From positions 62,001 through 126,000 of the forward strand of contig JAIUNL010000011.1 of the NCBI GenBank assembly GCA_020161835.1: a DNA stretch of 64,000 bases, written 5' to 3'. Within the stretch, counting starts at the first letter, position 1. Every line of letters starts with the position of its first letter. The notes under the pieces are model-generated. The model saw only the letters and a list, made by a program, of their open reading frames with translations, did no database searches and had not been told where the DNA came from. The translations under genes and the position numbers were made by a program. Positions 10,088-18,572 of this stretch are shown one piece after another. The DNA is from Bacteroidota bacterium (lineage in GTDB: Bacteria > Bacteroidota > JABWAT01).

Positions 10088-11142
10088 AGGGATACACTTT
10101 CTGGTTTTTGTTTTTGGGTTGCCAGTTGTCCGCAGGCGGCATCAATATCCTGACCGCGGCTTTGACGAACCATTACAGTAATATGGCGGTCGGCGAGGTA
10201 CTGAACAAAATAATTGAGGCGGTCATGAGTTACACGTTGAAACTCTGCCCCGGCAACCGGATTAAACAAAATGATATTCACTTTGGATGGTGCCATTCTG
10301 CATATTTTAACCAGGGCTTCAGCATCTTCAGTATTATCATTAAACTGATTAAAAAGCACATATTCATAGGTTACACGCTGACCAGTAGCACGTGTGTAAT
10401 ATTGGATTGCCTTCACAAGTTCTGAAAGATCAGTACCCTTGTTGATGGGCATGATAGTGTTTCTTTTTGAAGAAATGGCAGAGTGAAGTGAAACGGCCAG
10501 TTTGGCATTGATATCCAGATCTGCAAGTTCCTTTATTTTGTGAGCAACACCGGCAGTTGAAATCGTAATTCTCCGCTGGGAAATAGCAACTCCAACTGAA
10601 TCAGAAATCAGCTTTACAGATTTTACTACGCTTTCAAGGTTCATCATCGGCTCACCCATCCCCATAAAAACGATGTTGGTGATCGATTGTCCTCTTTTTG
10701 CCAGAGCCCATTGGTTCATGAGTAAAATCTGGTCGTAAATTTCGCCGGAAGTGAGATTTCGTGTCAGCCCCATTTTTCCTGTTGCACAGAATTTGCATCC
10801 AAGAGCACAGCCAACCTGACTTGAAACGCAGGCCGTTAGCCGTTTGTCATCGGGAATCAGAACAGATTCAATTTTATTTCCATCTTCAAGTTCCCATAGA
10901 AACTTGGTTGTTCCGTCCATACTTTCAGCACGGAAAACTTCTTTTAGTGTGGATATCCTGAAAATTTCAGAAAACCTGCTTCTTGAACCCACCGGCAGAT
11001 CGGTCATCTGATCAAAGGCAGTCAGTCCTGTTTTGTAAATCCAGCTGTACACCTGCTGTGCCCTGAACTTTTTCTCTCCGGCATCCAGCATCACCTGCTG
11101 TAGTTCGGGAAGCAAAAGTCCCTTCAAATTAATTTTATCCAC
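10084..11142 (-). CDS. rlmN: Dual-specificity 23S rRNA/tRNA adenine-C2 methyltransferase
   Basis: This radical-SAM enzyme methylates C2 of A2503 in 23S rRNA and A37 of some tRNAs. It has 352 residues. The 4Fe-4S motif GCALGCKFCATG places C112, C116 and C119. An N-terminal helical RNA-binding region (FRAQQVYSWIY) and the C-terminal MVRQSRGQDIDAACGQL segment, with the methyl-carrying cysteine, are typical of RlmN. It is the first gene of the leftward run. A clear TTTG-N21-TATCTTTG promoter lies just upstream, abutting the heptamer array at 11202. Confidence 0.96.
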   Translation of the reverse strand: MDKINLKGLLLPELQQVMLDAGEKKFRAQQVYSWIYKTGLTAFDQMTDLPVGSRSRFSEIFRISTLKEVFRAESMDGTTKFLWELEDGNKIESVLIPDDKRLTACVSSQVGCALGCKFCATGKMGLTRNLTSGEIYDQILLMNQWALAKRGQSITNIVFMGMGEPMMNLESVVKSVKLISDSVGVAISQRRITISTAGVAHKIKELADLDINAKLAVSLHSAISSKRNTIMPINKGTDLSELVKAIQYYTRATGQRVTYEYVLFNQFNDNTEDAEALVKICRMAPSKVNIILFNPVAGAEFQRVTHDRLNYFVQYLADRHITVMVRQSRGQDIDAACGQLATQKQKPESVSL

Positions 11143-11169
11143 AATTCCCGTTTCTTAATATATAAAGTG

Positions 11170-11202
11170 CAAAGATAGCTGATTTGAATGGATTGATACA
11201 AA
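11170..11202 (-). promoter_or_regulatory. Bacteroidota-type promoter for rlmN
   Basis: On the minus strand, TATCTTTG (11177-11170) is preceded at 21 bases by TTTG (11202-11199). The TTTG overlaps the first base of the ATGGCGG array. Confidence 0.6.
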
Positions 11203-11269
11203 TGGCGGATGGCGGATGGCGGATGGCGGATGGCGGATGGCGGATGGCGGATGGCGGATGGCGGATGGC
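11202..11269. repeat. Tandem heptamer array, unit ATGGCGG
   Basis: Nine perfect copies of ATGGCGG plus five further bases, with no spacers and no mismatches. The perfection suggests recent expansion or slippage-driven homogenisation. It touches the -33 element of the rlmN promoter. Confidence 0.97.
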
Positions 11270-11294
11270 AATTTTTTTCTGTAAGGTGATAAAA

Positions 11295-11398
11295 GCAATT
11301 CGCAATTCGCAATTCGCAATTCGCAATTCGCAATTCGCAATTCGCAATTCGCAATTCGCAATTCGCAATTCGCAATTCGCAATTCGCAATTCGCAATT
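11295..11398. repeat. Tandem heptamer array, unit GCAATTC
   Basis: Fourteen perfect copies of GCAATTC plus a six-base partial copy. It is unrelated in sequence to the neighbouring ATGGCGG array but has the same seven-base period. It ends 8 bases before the rightward promoter. Confidence 0.97.
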
Positions 11399-11406
11399 TC
11401 CTTTCG

Positions 11407-11440
11407 TTTTGCATTCAACGGAACCGGCACCTTATCTTTG
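11407..11440 (+). promoter_or_regulatory. Bacteroidota-type promoter
   Basis: TTTTG (11407-11411), 21 bases, then TATCTTTG (11433-11440). It drives the T9SS protein that starts at 11555. Confidence 0.55.
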
Positions 11441-11554
11441 GCGTTCTTAACTCTATATAAATATTGAATATAACAGGTATTGATATGCTTTTATCTGTTA
11501 TTAATTGTTTGATGCTTGAGTTTGAATCCAAATTTTTTCAACAGGAAAGTTTTC

Positions 11555-13999
11555 ATGATTATCAGAATCACTCTATTTTTCACCATTCTTCTATTTATCA
11601 GTTTCACCAACACAATCGGGCAACCCGCCGTCAACCTGAATACAGAACTTCTCAGCAAAATTAATCCACGTGGAAGCGGACATAGTTACGCCAACGTTTG
11701 GGGTTATGCCGCCAACGGACGTGAATATGCATTACTCGGAGCTGATGACGGAACCAGTATTATAGACGTTACTGATCCTGTTCTTCCTAAAGTCGTTGCC
11801 CACATTCCCGGTCCTGACTCACAATGGCGGGAACTCAGAACCTATCTCAATTATGCTTATGTTGTAACCGAAGGAGGTTCACCGGATAACCTGATCGGTG
11901 TTCACATTATTGACCTTTCAAACTTACCAACTTCTGCAACGTTAGTTAAAAGATATGTTGGAAGGTTAAATCATGGAACAGTTCATACGGTATCTATTGA
12001 CGGTAAATTTCTTTATCTGAATGGTGCAAGAAATAATTCCAGTTTAGCTGCGATGAATCTGATTCTTGATCTTTCTGACCCCATAAATCCGGTTGAGGTT
12101 GGAGCCTGGGAACAGAATTACTGGCACGATTCACAATCAAAGAATGACACCATTTTTGCTTCTGCCATTTACGGTGAGGGAATTCAGATCATTGATGCCC
12201 GGGATAAAGCAAATCTGAAACTCATTTCACAAACGAACTATCCTGCAAATTTTACTCATAACATCTGGATGACAGATGATAATAAATATATCACCCAGAC
12301 TGATGAAGAACCCAATATGCCCTTAAATTTCTGGGATGTAAGTGACGTAAAAAACATTAAATTAAAAGCAGAATACCGTGCAGGCAAAAATGCAATGGCA
12401 CACAATGCCCATTCCAACGGAAATTTAGTCCACGTTGCTTACTATGAAGATGGATACCGTGTTTTTGACATTTCAAACAGAAATGCACCGGTTTGTGTAG
12501 GAAGTTATGACGTCGACGGTCAACTTTCACGGTTTGGTGCATTTACGAGTGTCTGGGGTGTTTATCCGTACCTTCCATCCGGGAACATTTTACTCTCCGA
12601 TATGGAACGTGGCCTGATCATTGTAAAACTTAAAAGTTCAGCGCCTGGTTATATTCAGGGTGTTATTTCCGATCAGTTTAATCAGCCGATTCCGGGTGTT
12701 AAAATCAGCTATTTCACCTCAGGAGAAACTGATGAAGAAGTAACAGTTTGGTCAGACGAAAACGGCAATTATTCAATTGGTGCAAATGCCGGTTCACTTG
12801 CTCTGAAGTTATCAAAAGAAGGTTACGATTTAAAAACAACCGGACTTCTTGATTTTACAGCAGGTTCATCAAAAAACGTTCCACTTTCTCTCAGAAAACG
12901 ATATTTATCATCAACTACGTTGAAAGTTATGCCTGCTGGTTCTGAAGCATTAACAGGTCTGACAGTAACCGTTAGCAACCAGAATTTTAATTTCACAGGT
13001 GAAATCAATGAATCTGGTGAGTTTTTTGTCACACTCCCCGAAGGCAGTTATTTCATTTACGTTGCAGGGAAACAAAGTTATGGTTCAGGAAAAGTAGATG
13101 TCTACACAAATGACCCACTTACTGTTTCAGTTCAAATGAAAACCGGATATCTGGAACCCTTCTCAAATCCTGTTTTATGGGAATTAAAGGCAACAGGTGA
13201 TAAATCCCTTTTTGCATGGAAACAGGAAAAGGCCTCCAATTTTAACTCTACAGGTTTTCTTCCGGATTTTGATGGAACAGGTGATAATGCAAACCAGGCC
13301 ATGTTTTCAAGAGCAAGAAGATCGGGAACAACACCCAGCAACCCTGGAAATTCTTCGCTTACCTCACCGGTTTTTGATCTAACTAATATCGTGAATCCTG
13401 CAATCCGGTTTCTGAAATTTTATCATCCTCCAGTTCACCTTGGTGCTGTCAACGATACACTTAAAATTTTTCTTTCCGGTGATCAGGGAGCTACCTGGAT
13501 TTTTGCCGGAATGTTTTCAACACCTGACGAAATTTGGACTCCGGTTACGTATTCACTTGCTGACTTCAGCATCACCGGTAGCTCTGTTCAAATAAAATTT
13601 GTAAATATTGAAGGTGTGGATGCTTTGTCTGGTGCTAATGTTCGTCCAAGCAGTTGGGCCGGAATTGATAATGTTGAAATTTCATCAAAAGAAAATCTGG
13701 TTTCGGTAACTCCTGATCTGCAAATCACCGGAAAGGAATTTACTCTCTTCCCTTCTTACCCTAATCCGTTCAATCCATCTACAACTTTAAAATGGAACCA
13801 GCCTGAAAGTTCACCAGTCACACTTTCTGTTTACAATTCACTGGGGCAGCTTGTGAAATTAGTTTCTGCAGGAAACCGGTTAGCCGGACTTCAAACCCAG
13901 TCTGTAGATTTCACCGGTTTTCCATCCGGAATTTATTTTTACAGGATTCAATCTGATCGAAACCAATCCGCTACCGGAAAATTGATACTTTTGAAATGA
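11555..13999 (+). CDS. Secreted choice-of-anchor-B/LVIVD protein with T9SS sorting domain
   Basis: This 814-residue secreted protein starts at the ATG at 11555 (MIIRITLFF), with AGGAAAG five bases upstream. A TTG at 11516 in the same frame lacks a ribosome-binding site. A signal peptide ends near NTIGQ. Residues of about 20-360 are LVIVD-type beta-propeller repeats (GTSIIDVTDP, GIQIIDARD, GYRVFDISN) as in the choice-of-anchor-B family. One or two carboxypeptidase-regulatory-like beta-sandwiches follow (GVISDQFNQPIPGVKISY), then a jelly-roll region. The last 75 residues are a type A T9SS sorting domain (YPNPFNPSTTLKW, ending KLILLK). It is probably a surface or extracellular protein with unknown ligand. 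Confidence 0.85.
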   Translation: MIIRITLFFTILLFISFTNTIGQPAVNLNTELLSKINPRGSGHSYANVWGYAANGREYALLGADDGTSIIDVTDPVLPKVVAHIPGPDSQWRELRTYLNYAYVVTEGGSPDNLIGVHIIDLSNLPTSATLVKRYVGRLNHGTVHTVSIDGKFLYLNGARNNSSLAAMNLILDLSDPINPVEVGAWEQNYWHDSQSKNDTIFASAIYGEGIQIIDARDKANLKLISQTNYPANFTHNIWMTDDNKYITQTDEEPNMPLNFWDVSDVKNIKLKAEYRAGKNAMAHNAHSNGNLVHVAYYEDGYRVFDISNRNAPVCVGSYDVDGQLSRFGAFTSVWGVYPYLPSGNILLSDMERGLIIVKLKSSAPGYIQGVISDQFNQPIPGVKISYFTSGETDEEVTVWSDENGNYSIGANAGSLALKLSKEGYDLKTTGLLDFTAGSSKNVPLSLRKRYLSSTTLKVMPAGSEALTGLTVTVSNQNFNFTGEINESGEFFVTLPEGSYFIYVAGKQSYGSGKVDVYTNDPLTVSVQMKTGYLEPFSNPVLWELKATGDKSLFAWKQEKASNFNSTGFLPDFDGTGDNANQAMFSRARRSGTTPSNPGNSSLTSPVFDLTNIVNPAIRFLKFYHPPVHLGAVNDTLKIFLSGDQGATWIFAGMFSTPDEIWTPVTYSLADFSITGSSVQIKFVNIEGVDALSGANVRPSSWAGIDNVEISSKENLVSVTPDLQITGKEFTLFPSYPNPFNPSTTLKWNQPESSPVTLSVYNSLGQLVKLVSAGNRLAGLQTQSVDFTGFPSGIYFYRIQSDRNQSATGKLILLK

Positions 14000-14035
14000 T
14001 CAAAGCATCAGGAAATATGTTTAAAATTAATAGAC

Positions 14036-14122
14036 TGTCATCCCGGATTTGATCCGGGATCCAGTATAAAAGGCATAAATCCAGATAAAAAACATGGATC
14101 CCGGATCAAGTCCGGGATGACA
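14036..14122. repeat. Inverted pair of TGTCAT...ATCCA palindromic units
   Basis: Two 28-base arms (14036-14063 and 14095-14122) are reverse complements with one mismatch, separated by 31 bases. Each arm is itself a hairpin around CCCGGAT/ATCCGGG. TGTCAT is on the outside. This is a REP-like element of a type scattered through many bacterial genomes. It lies between the two T9SS-associated units and could also end transcription. Confidence 0.85.
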
Positions 14123-14193
14123 GCAAATTGAACCAGTTTCCATTCTTTGTCATTTGATTCCTATCTTTATCACTAACTTGAAACAGGTCAGTT

Positions 14194-15636
14194 GTGAAAG
14201 CTATTTTATTCTACTTTACTCTTTCGGCAATCATTTTTTTTGGATGTGAAGACAAATCTGAATCTGGTGAGACGTCACCCATCGTTTATTCCAAAGAAAT
14301 TCAGCCCATTTTTAATAAATCCTGTGCACTTTCGGGTTGTCACCTTCACGCAGATGCTCTCTTCAAGATCAATCACGGCGATACAACTTTAAAACTGGGC
14401 AGTTACACTGATCTGCAGCTTGGTACATCAGATGGTGGCGGTGTTGTGGTTCCGTTTCAGCCCGTGTTCAGCTCACTTTTCCAGCACATCAATACTTCTG
14501 CAGCCAACGGACCCGTTGCTGGTCCTTCGATGCCGCTGAACCGGGATCCCCTTCCTGAAAAAGAAATAAATCTTATCAAAAACTGGATTGAAGAAGGTGC
14601 TAAAAACGATGCCGGAACATCCATGTATTCCAACCCGGCTTTGGGTAGTTTTCTGATCACCAATCAGGGAGAAGATTTTCTCACTAAAATTGATATCGGG
14701 CGGAAAACCATTTCAGGAATTATTCCGCTTTTTAGTCCGTCCTGGCCTGTTCCGCAATCTGCCCCTGAAGCACCTCACTATGTTGCAATTACGCCGGATT
14801 ATAAAACTGCTGTCACAACTTTATACACCGCCGGTGATGTAGCCCGTGTCAATTTAGTAACCCGGAAAGTTGAGAAAAAACTTCATGTTGGCGGAACACC
14901 AGCCCATGTTGAACTTTTTGATAACGGGAAAAAAGCTCTCGTCAGCAATTTTTCTGGTTTGAACAAACTACATATCATTGATGTTGAAACCATGACCCTG
15001 ATCCGAGATGTCACGAATCTGGCTTCAAGTCCGCACGGACTTTTCATTATGGCTGACGGAAAAACGGCTTTCACCGCAGGGAATGTTTCTGACCTGCTTT
15101 ATAAAGTCAATCTGGAAACGGGTTCTTCGCAATCTTTTACTTTGTCAGGTTCAACACCGCCAATCGGTGAAGTCAAACCTAAACTCGGACCTTATCAGAT
15201 CAGAAAATCAGGCGATTTGGTTTACATATCCTGCAAATTTTCAGGTGAAGTCAGAATTTGGAACATCCAAAGTGAACAACTTATTGACAGCATTAAAGTT
15301 GGGAAAAATCCGCTTTTGATGGATATCAATTCGCTAACCAATGAACTCTGGGTTGCCAACCAGGGCGATAAAACCATTTCAATTATTAACCTTTTAACCC
15401 GTTCGGTTTCTCTGCTTCAGGGACTTCCCGATCAGCCTCATGGAATCCGATTCACTCCTGACGGACTTTATGCAGGGGTAACCTGTGAGAACACGACCGG
15501 AACCACAGACCAGCATCACCCGACAACCCGTGGCGGAAATCCGGGCGTTTTTGTTCTCATCAATGCGGCAAACAAAAGCATTCTCGCAACACGAAATGTC
15601 GGATCGTTTGCTGCCGGCATCGACTACATCCCATGA
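14194..15636 (+). CDS. Lipoprotein with cytochrome-like CX4CH domain and YVTN-type beta-propeller
   Basis: This 480-residue protein has a GTG start at 14194, six bases after an AGGT site. The signal peptide ends in a lipobox (IIFFGC, lipidated Cys about 18). Residues of about 30-135 resemble the planctomycete-cytochrome-like domain (EIQPIFNKSCALSGCH...MPL...EINLIKNWIEEGA). The haem motif is CX4CH rather than CX2CH, with a possible distal Met in SMPLNRDP. Residues of about 150-480 form a seven-bladed YVTN/NHL-like propeller (ELWVANQGDKTISIINL). A weak TATCTTTA element is at 14162. Its last codons overlap the next gene by 4 bases, so the two are probably a functional pair at the surface. Haem binding is inferred. 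Confidence 0.75.
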   Translation: MKAILFYFTLSAIIFFGCEDKSESGETSPIVYSKEIQPIFNKSCALSGCHLHADALFKINHGDTTLKLGSYTDLQLGTSDGGGVVVPFQPVFSSLFQHINTSAANGPVAGPSMPLNRDPLPEKEINLIKNWIEEGAKNDAGTSMYSNPALGSFLITNQGEDFLTKIDIGRKTISGIIPLFSPSWPVPQSAPEAPHYVAITPDYKTAVTTLYTAGDVARVNLVTRKVEKKLHVGGTPAHVELFDNGKKALVSNFSGLNKLHIIDVETMTLIRDVTNLASSPHGLFIMADGKTAFTAGNVSDLLYKVNLETGSSQSFTLSGSTPPIGEVKPKLGPYQIRKSGDLVYISCKFSGEVRIWNIQSEQLIDSIKVGKNPLLMDINSLTNELWVANQGDKTISIINLLTRSVSLLQGLPDQPHGIRFTPDGLYAGVTCENTTGTTDQHHPTTRGGNPGVFVLINAANKSILATRNVGSFAAGIDYIP

Positions 15637-17657
15637 AAAAAGCTGGCTTCCTGATTTTGATTTCCCTTTTGGCTTGCCAGGTTTTCGGGCAGGAGTGGAA
15701 GTTAAAATCAGACTGGAAACCCATTTCAGACGGACTTAAATTCTACGATTTTCCTTTTTTAGGTGGCATCAACAATCCACGTTTTCAGTTTGCCGATGTT
15801 AATCTTGACGGATTTGATGATCTGGTCATCCTCGATAATCAATCTGAACTGATTTACCTTCAAACTGCAGAAAGTGAAACCAGAAAACCGGCAGATTCCC
15901 GCATTTTTTCTGACAGGGTAAAAACATGGTTTCTTTTGCAGGATTTAACCGGTGACAACAGGTCTGATCTCATTTCCAAAACTGAAGACGGCAAAACCAT
16001 CTGGTGGAAACATACCGGGAATCCTTCACTTCCTTTCGATAAATCTGCACTTTTAACTGCTTCAGATGGCAGTACCATTTTAACGGATGGACTGAGTCAG
16101 CCTTGTTTTTCTGATTTCGACCGGGATGGTGATTTCGATTTTTTTGCCGGTCTTCCTGAAGGTTCGATTCTCTTTTACGAAAATACAGGAACAACCCAAT
16201 CCCCTTCTTTTACCTTCCGTACATCGGTTTTTGCCGGAATTCAAGTTCTTGCTGACACCGTTTTTGTTGATCCTTCCTCATCATTGAAAAAAAGTGCTGA
16301 TCCGCAGCATGGTGCTTCTGCCGTACAATTGTTTGATCTGAATGGCGATGGTTTGGATGAAATATTCTTCGGCGATTTTCTGAGTCCAGGTTTGTACATT
16401 TTTAAAAATCAGGGTCCTGTGGGCAACCCGGTTTTCGTTTATGATCCGTCACCATTTCCTGAATCAGAACCCGTAGAAACCCCGGGTTACAATCAAGCTT
16501 TTTTCCGAAATATTTCTGATAATTTTGAATTTTATGTCGGTGTTAACCTTCCAACCGTGAATAAAGACAGCTTCTGGAAATTCACGAATGCCGGAACACG
16601 GACCGAACCCGAACTGATTCTCGAAACCAAATCGTTTCTTTCAACACTGGATGCAGGACGGAATTCACGACCCGTTCTTTTCAATTTCTCAGGTGGATCG
16701 CAAAAGGATTTGATTGTGGGAAATCAAGCCGGTTCATTGTCGTTTTACAAGTTCACTGAGGACACCTATTATTTACTTCAATCGGAAAAATGGGCATTAA
16801 CTACACCAATATTTGAAGCTTCACCATTTATAACCGATTTGAATGATGATTTTAAAGGTGATTTGGTTGTCGGCGGACTTGATGGCAAACTTCATTCATT
16901 TACCAACACCGGCACGTTTGAAAATCCTGTATATCAATCAGAAAATTTGTGGTTCTCTGGCATCAATCCGGGAAACCGGTCAAAACCCTTCTTTGCGGAC
17001 CTAAACGGGAATGGAACTCAGGACTTAATTTGCGGAAATGGTAGTGGTGATCTGATTCTCTATGAAAATACCGGAACACTTACTCAGCCTTCTTTTAGTC
17101 AAAAGGAAATCATTCAAACCGGATTGACCGGAACCTCACCAGTTTTCTTTTACTATCCGGGATTAAGTAAACCGGCAATTTTAACTGGAAGCGATGATGG
17201 AACACTTGCTCTTTATAAAAGTGACAGGAAAGATGATACCCATTCAGAATTTCCTTCTCAGTTTTACCTTGCCCAAACCTGGAAAACCGGAATCCCAATG
17301 TTAACACCTGGTTCTGTTTCGTTTTTTGCTTCTGATTCTCTTCAAATAATTGCCGGATGCCAACGAGGTGGCGTTTTGGTACTACAGACCAGACTGACTC
17401 CTGACCATAGACCTGAACCCGAATTTGTAATTCAGGTTTACCCAAATCCGTCCCACACAAGAGCTTCCCTTTATTCAACATTACAACTGACCAAAGTCAA
17501 ACTGTTCGCCGTCACCGGGCAATTAATAAAAGAATGGAACCAGCCGATCCCCTTTACTCTTGATTTTGATTTGCCAGAACTTTCATCCGGTCTTTATCTC
17601 ATTGAAGCTAAATCGGGAAACAAAACTGCACTTTCAAAATGGATTGTTTTGAAATAA
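15633..17657 (+). CDS. Secreted FG-GAP/VCBS repeat protein with T9SS sorting domain
   Basis: This 674-residue protein overlaps the preceding lipoprotein by ATGA, indicating translational coupling. A signal peptide (MKKAGFLILISLLACQVFGQ) is followed by FG-GAP/VCBS-type repeats with calcium-loop-like DxDxDG segments (DVNLDGFDDL, DFDRDGDFDFF, DLNGDGLDEIFF, DLNGNGTQDLI), giving an integrin-alpha-like propeller. The last 80 residues (VYPNPSHTRASLYS...KWIVLK) are a T9SS type A sorting domain. It is probably extracellular or surface-attached. It ends directly at a strong terminator. Confidence 0.85.
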   Translation: MKKAGFLILISLLACQVFGQEWKLKSDWKPISDGLKFYDFPFLGGINNPRFQFADVNLDGFDDLVILDNQSELIYLQTAESETRKPADSRIFSDRVKTWFLLQDLTGDNRSDLISKTEDGKTIWWKHTGNPSLPFDKSALLTASDGSTILTDGLSQPCFSDFDRDGDFDFFAGLPEGSILFYENTGTTQSPSFTFRTSVFAGIQVLADTVFVDPSSSLKKSADPQHGASAVQLFDLNGDGLDEIFFGDFLSPGLYIFKNQGPVGNPVFVYDPSPFPESEPVETPGYNQAFFRNISDNFEFYVGVNLPTVNKDSFWKFTNAGTRTEPELILETKSFLSTLDAGRNSRPVLFNFSGGSQKDLIVGNQAGSLSFYKFTEDTYYLLQSEKWALTTPIFEASPFITDLNDDFKGDLVVGGLDGKLHSFTNTGTFENPVYQSENLWFSGINPGNRSKPFFADLNGNGTQDLICGNGSGDLILYENTGTLTQPSFSQKEIIQTGLTGTSPVFFYYPGLSKPAILTGSDDGTLALYKSDRKDDTHSEFPSQFYLAQTWKTGIPMLTPGSVSFFASDSLQIIAGCQRGGVLVLQTRLTPDHRPEPEFVIQVYPNPSHTRASLYSTLQLTKVKLFAVTGQLIKEWNQPIPFTLDFDLPELSSGLYLIEAKSGNKTALSKWIVLK

Positions 17658-17687
17658 AAAAAGGCGAATTCACATTCGCCTTTTTCT
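17656..17687 (+). terminator. Intrinsic terminator after the FG-GAP gene
   Basis: GGCGAAT/ATTCGCC stem, 4-base loop, flanked by A and T tracts. It starts at the stop codon. Confidence 0.85.
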
Positions 17688-17732
17688 TGTCAACTCATCT
17701 CTATGTATAGTATTTTACTGAGTTAAAGTTTT

Positions 17733-17781
17733 CACTTACCACTTACCACTTACCACTTACCACTTACCACTTACCACTTAC
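17733..17781. repeat. Tandem heptamer array (CACTTAC; minus strand GTAAGTG)
   Basis: Seven perfect copies. On the minus strand the first copy supplies the gpx stop codon: AAG TAA GTG. It belongs to the dispersed GTAAGTG family. Confidence 0.95.
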
Positions 17782-18311
17782 TTCAGAGCTTCCTTAATCG
17801 CTTCTTCAAGATCATCATCCAGCGGGTCAGCCCCTGAACGGTAACGATGAATCAGTTTTCCATCCTGCCCAATCAGAAATTTTTCAAAATTCCATTTGAT
17901 ATCGCCTGTAAAATCAGGATTTGTCTGTTTTGTCAAAAATGTAAATAGCTCAGCCTGATCATTTCCCTTAACTGAAACTTTTGAAAACATCGGGAAAGTG
18001 ACATTATATTTCGATGAGCAAAAGGTTTTAATCTCTGCATTGGAACCGGGTTCCTGTCCGCCAAAATTATTTGCAGGGAATCCAAGAATCACAAGACCTT
18101 TTTCTTTATATTTTTGGTATAAAGCTTCAAGATCTTCGTACTGCCCGGTGTAGCCACATTTGGAAGCTACGTTTACGACAAGGACAACTTTTCCTTTGTA
18201 ATCTTTCAGATCAACAGGTTTCCCGTCAATATTGTCAACTTTAAAATCATAGAAGGAAGTCGGGTTTGCCATCAGTGCCACCATTAAAATTGTTAAAAGT
18301 CCGTGAAGCAT
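17778..18311 (-). CDS. Glutathione peroxidase family (thiol peroxidase)
   Basis: This 177-residue peroxidase probably reduces hydroperoxides with thioredoxin or a similar thiol. The start ATG has AAAGGAG upstream. A hydrophobic N-terminus (MLHGLLTILMVALMANP) suggests export to the periplasm. The peroxidatic residue is C52 in NVASKCGYT (Cys, not Sec), with Q86 in NNFGGQEPG and W140 in IKWNFEKF. C98 in KTFCSSKY sits where the resolving Cys of thioredoxin-dependent GPx enzymes lies. The stop codon is inside the heptamer array at 17733. Confidence 0.92.
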   Translation of the reverse strand: MLHGLLTILMVALMANPTSFYDFKVDNIDGKPVDLKDYKGKVVLVVNVASKCGYTGQYEDLEALYQKYKEKGLVILGFPANNFGGQEPGSNAEIKTFCSSKYNVTFPMFSKVSVKGNDQAELFTFLTKQTNPDFTGDIKWNFEKFLIGQDGKLIHRYRSGADPLDDDLEEAIKEALK

Positions 18312-18429
18312 AAAATCTCCTTTTGTTTTTGCTCAGAACAGAAGTCAGGAAAGAAAGGTTTCAGGAAGTGGATTGTCGGGTTAGTTTTTGGATAGATTGA
18401 ACAAGAAATGGGATTTCAAATTTTAATAC

Positions 18430-18513
18430 TGGATCCCCGCCTTCGCGGGGATGACAATTTCGTTATTTTCCACATTTTAAATGGGTTGTCATTCCCGCGA
18501 AGGCGGGAATCCA
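18430..18513. repeat. Inverted pair of TGGAT...ATGACA palindromic units
   Basis: Arms at 18430-18456 and 18487-18513 are near-perfect reverse complements, separated by 30 bases. Each contains a CGCCTTCGCG-type hairpin. The unit has the same ends as the element at 14036, but here TGGAT is outside and TGTCAT inside. The surrounding gap 18312-18572 holds nothing else. Confidence 0.85.
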
Positions 18514-18572
18514 TGCCTTTTTCCCGAAATTTCTATTCTGCGAAATCTGCGTAATCAGCGGGAAAAAGTTGT

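Larger units (their letters stand above)
11143..11554. other. Divergent intergenic region holding two promoters and two heptamer arrays
   Basis: This 412-base region separates rlmN (leftward) from the T9SS protein (rightward). From left to right it holds the rlmN promoter (11170-11202), an ATGGCGG array (11202-11269), a 25-base T-rich spacer, a GCAATTC array (11295-11398), and a rightward promoter (11407-11440). About 115 bases of AT-rich leader precede the downstream gene. Open frames crossing the arrays only encode seven-residue repeats and are not genes. Confidence 0.8.

Noticed and set aside
11202..11398. CRISPR array
   Set aside because: The repeats are seven bases long and strictly tandem with no spacers, and no cas genes are present.
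11124..11450. Several open frames of 84-96 codons on both strands across the heptamer arrays
   Set aside because: They only translate the repeats into seven-residue periodic peptides in whichever frame is chosen, and have no ribosome site or domain.
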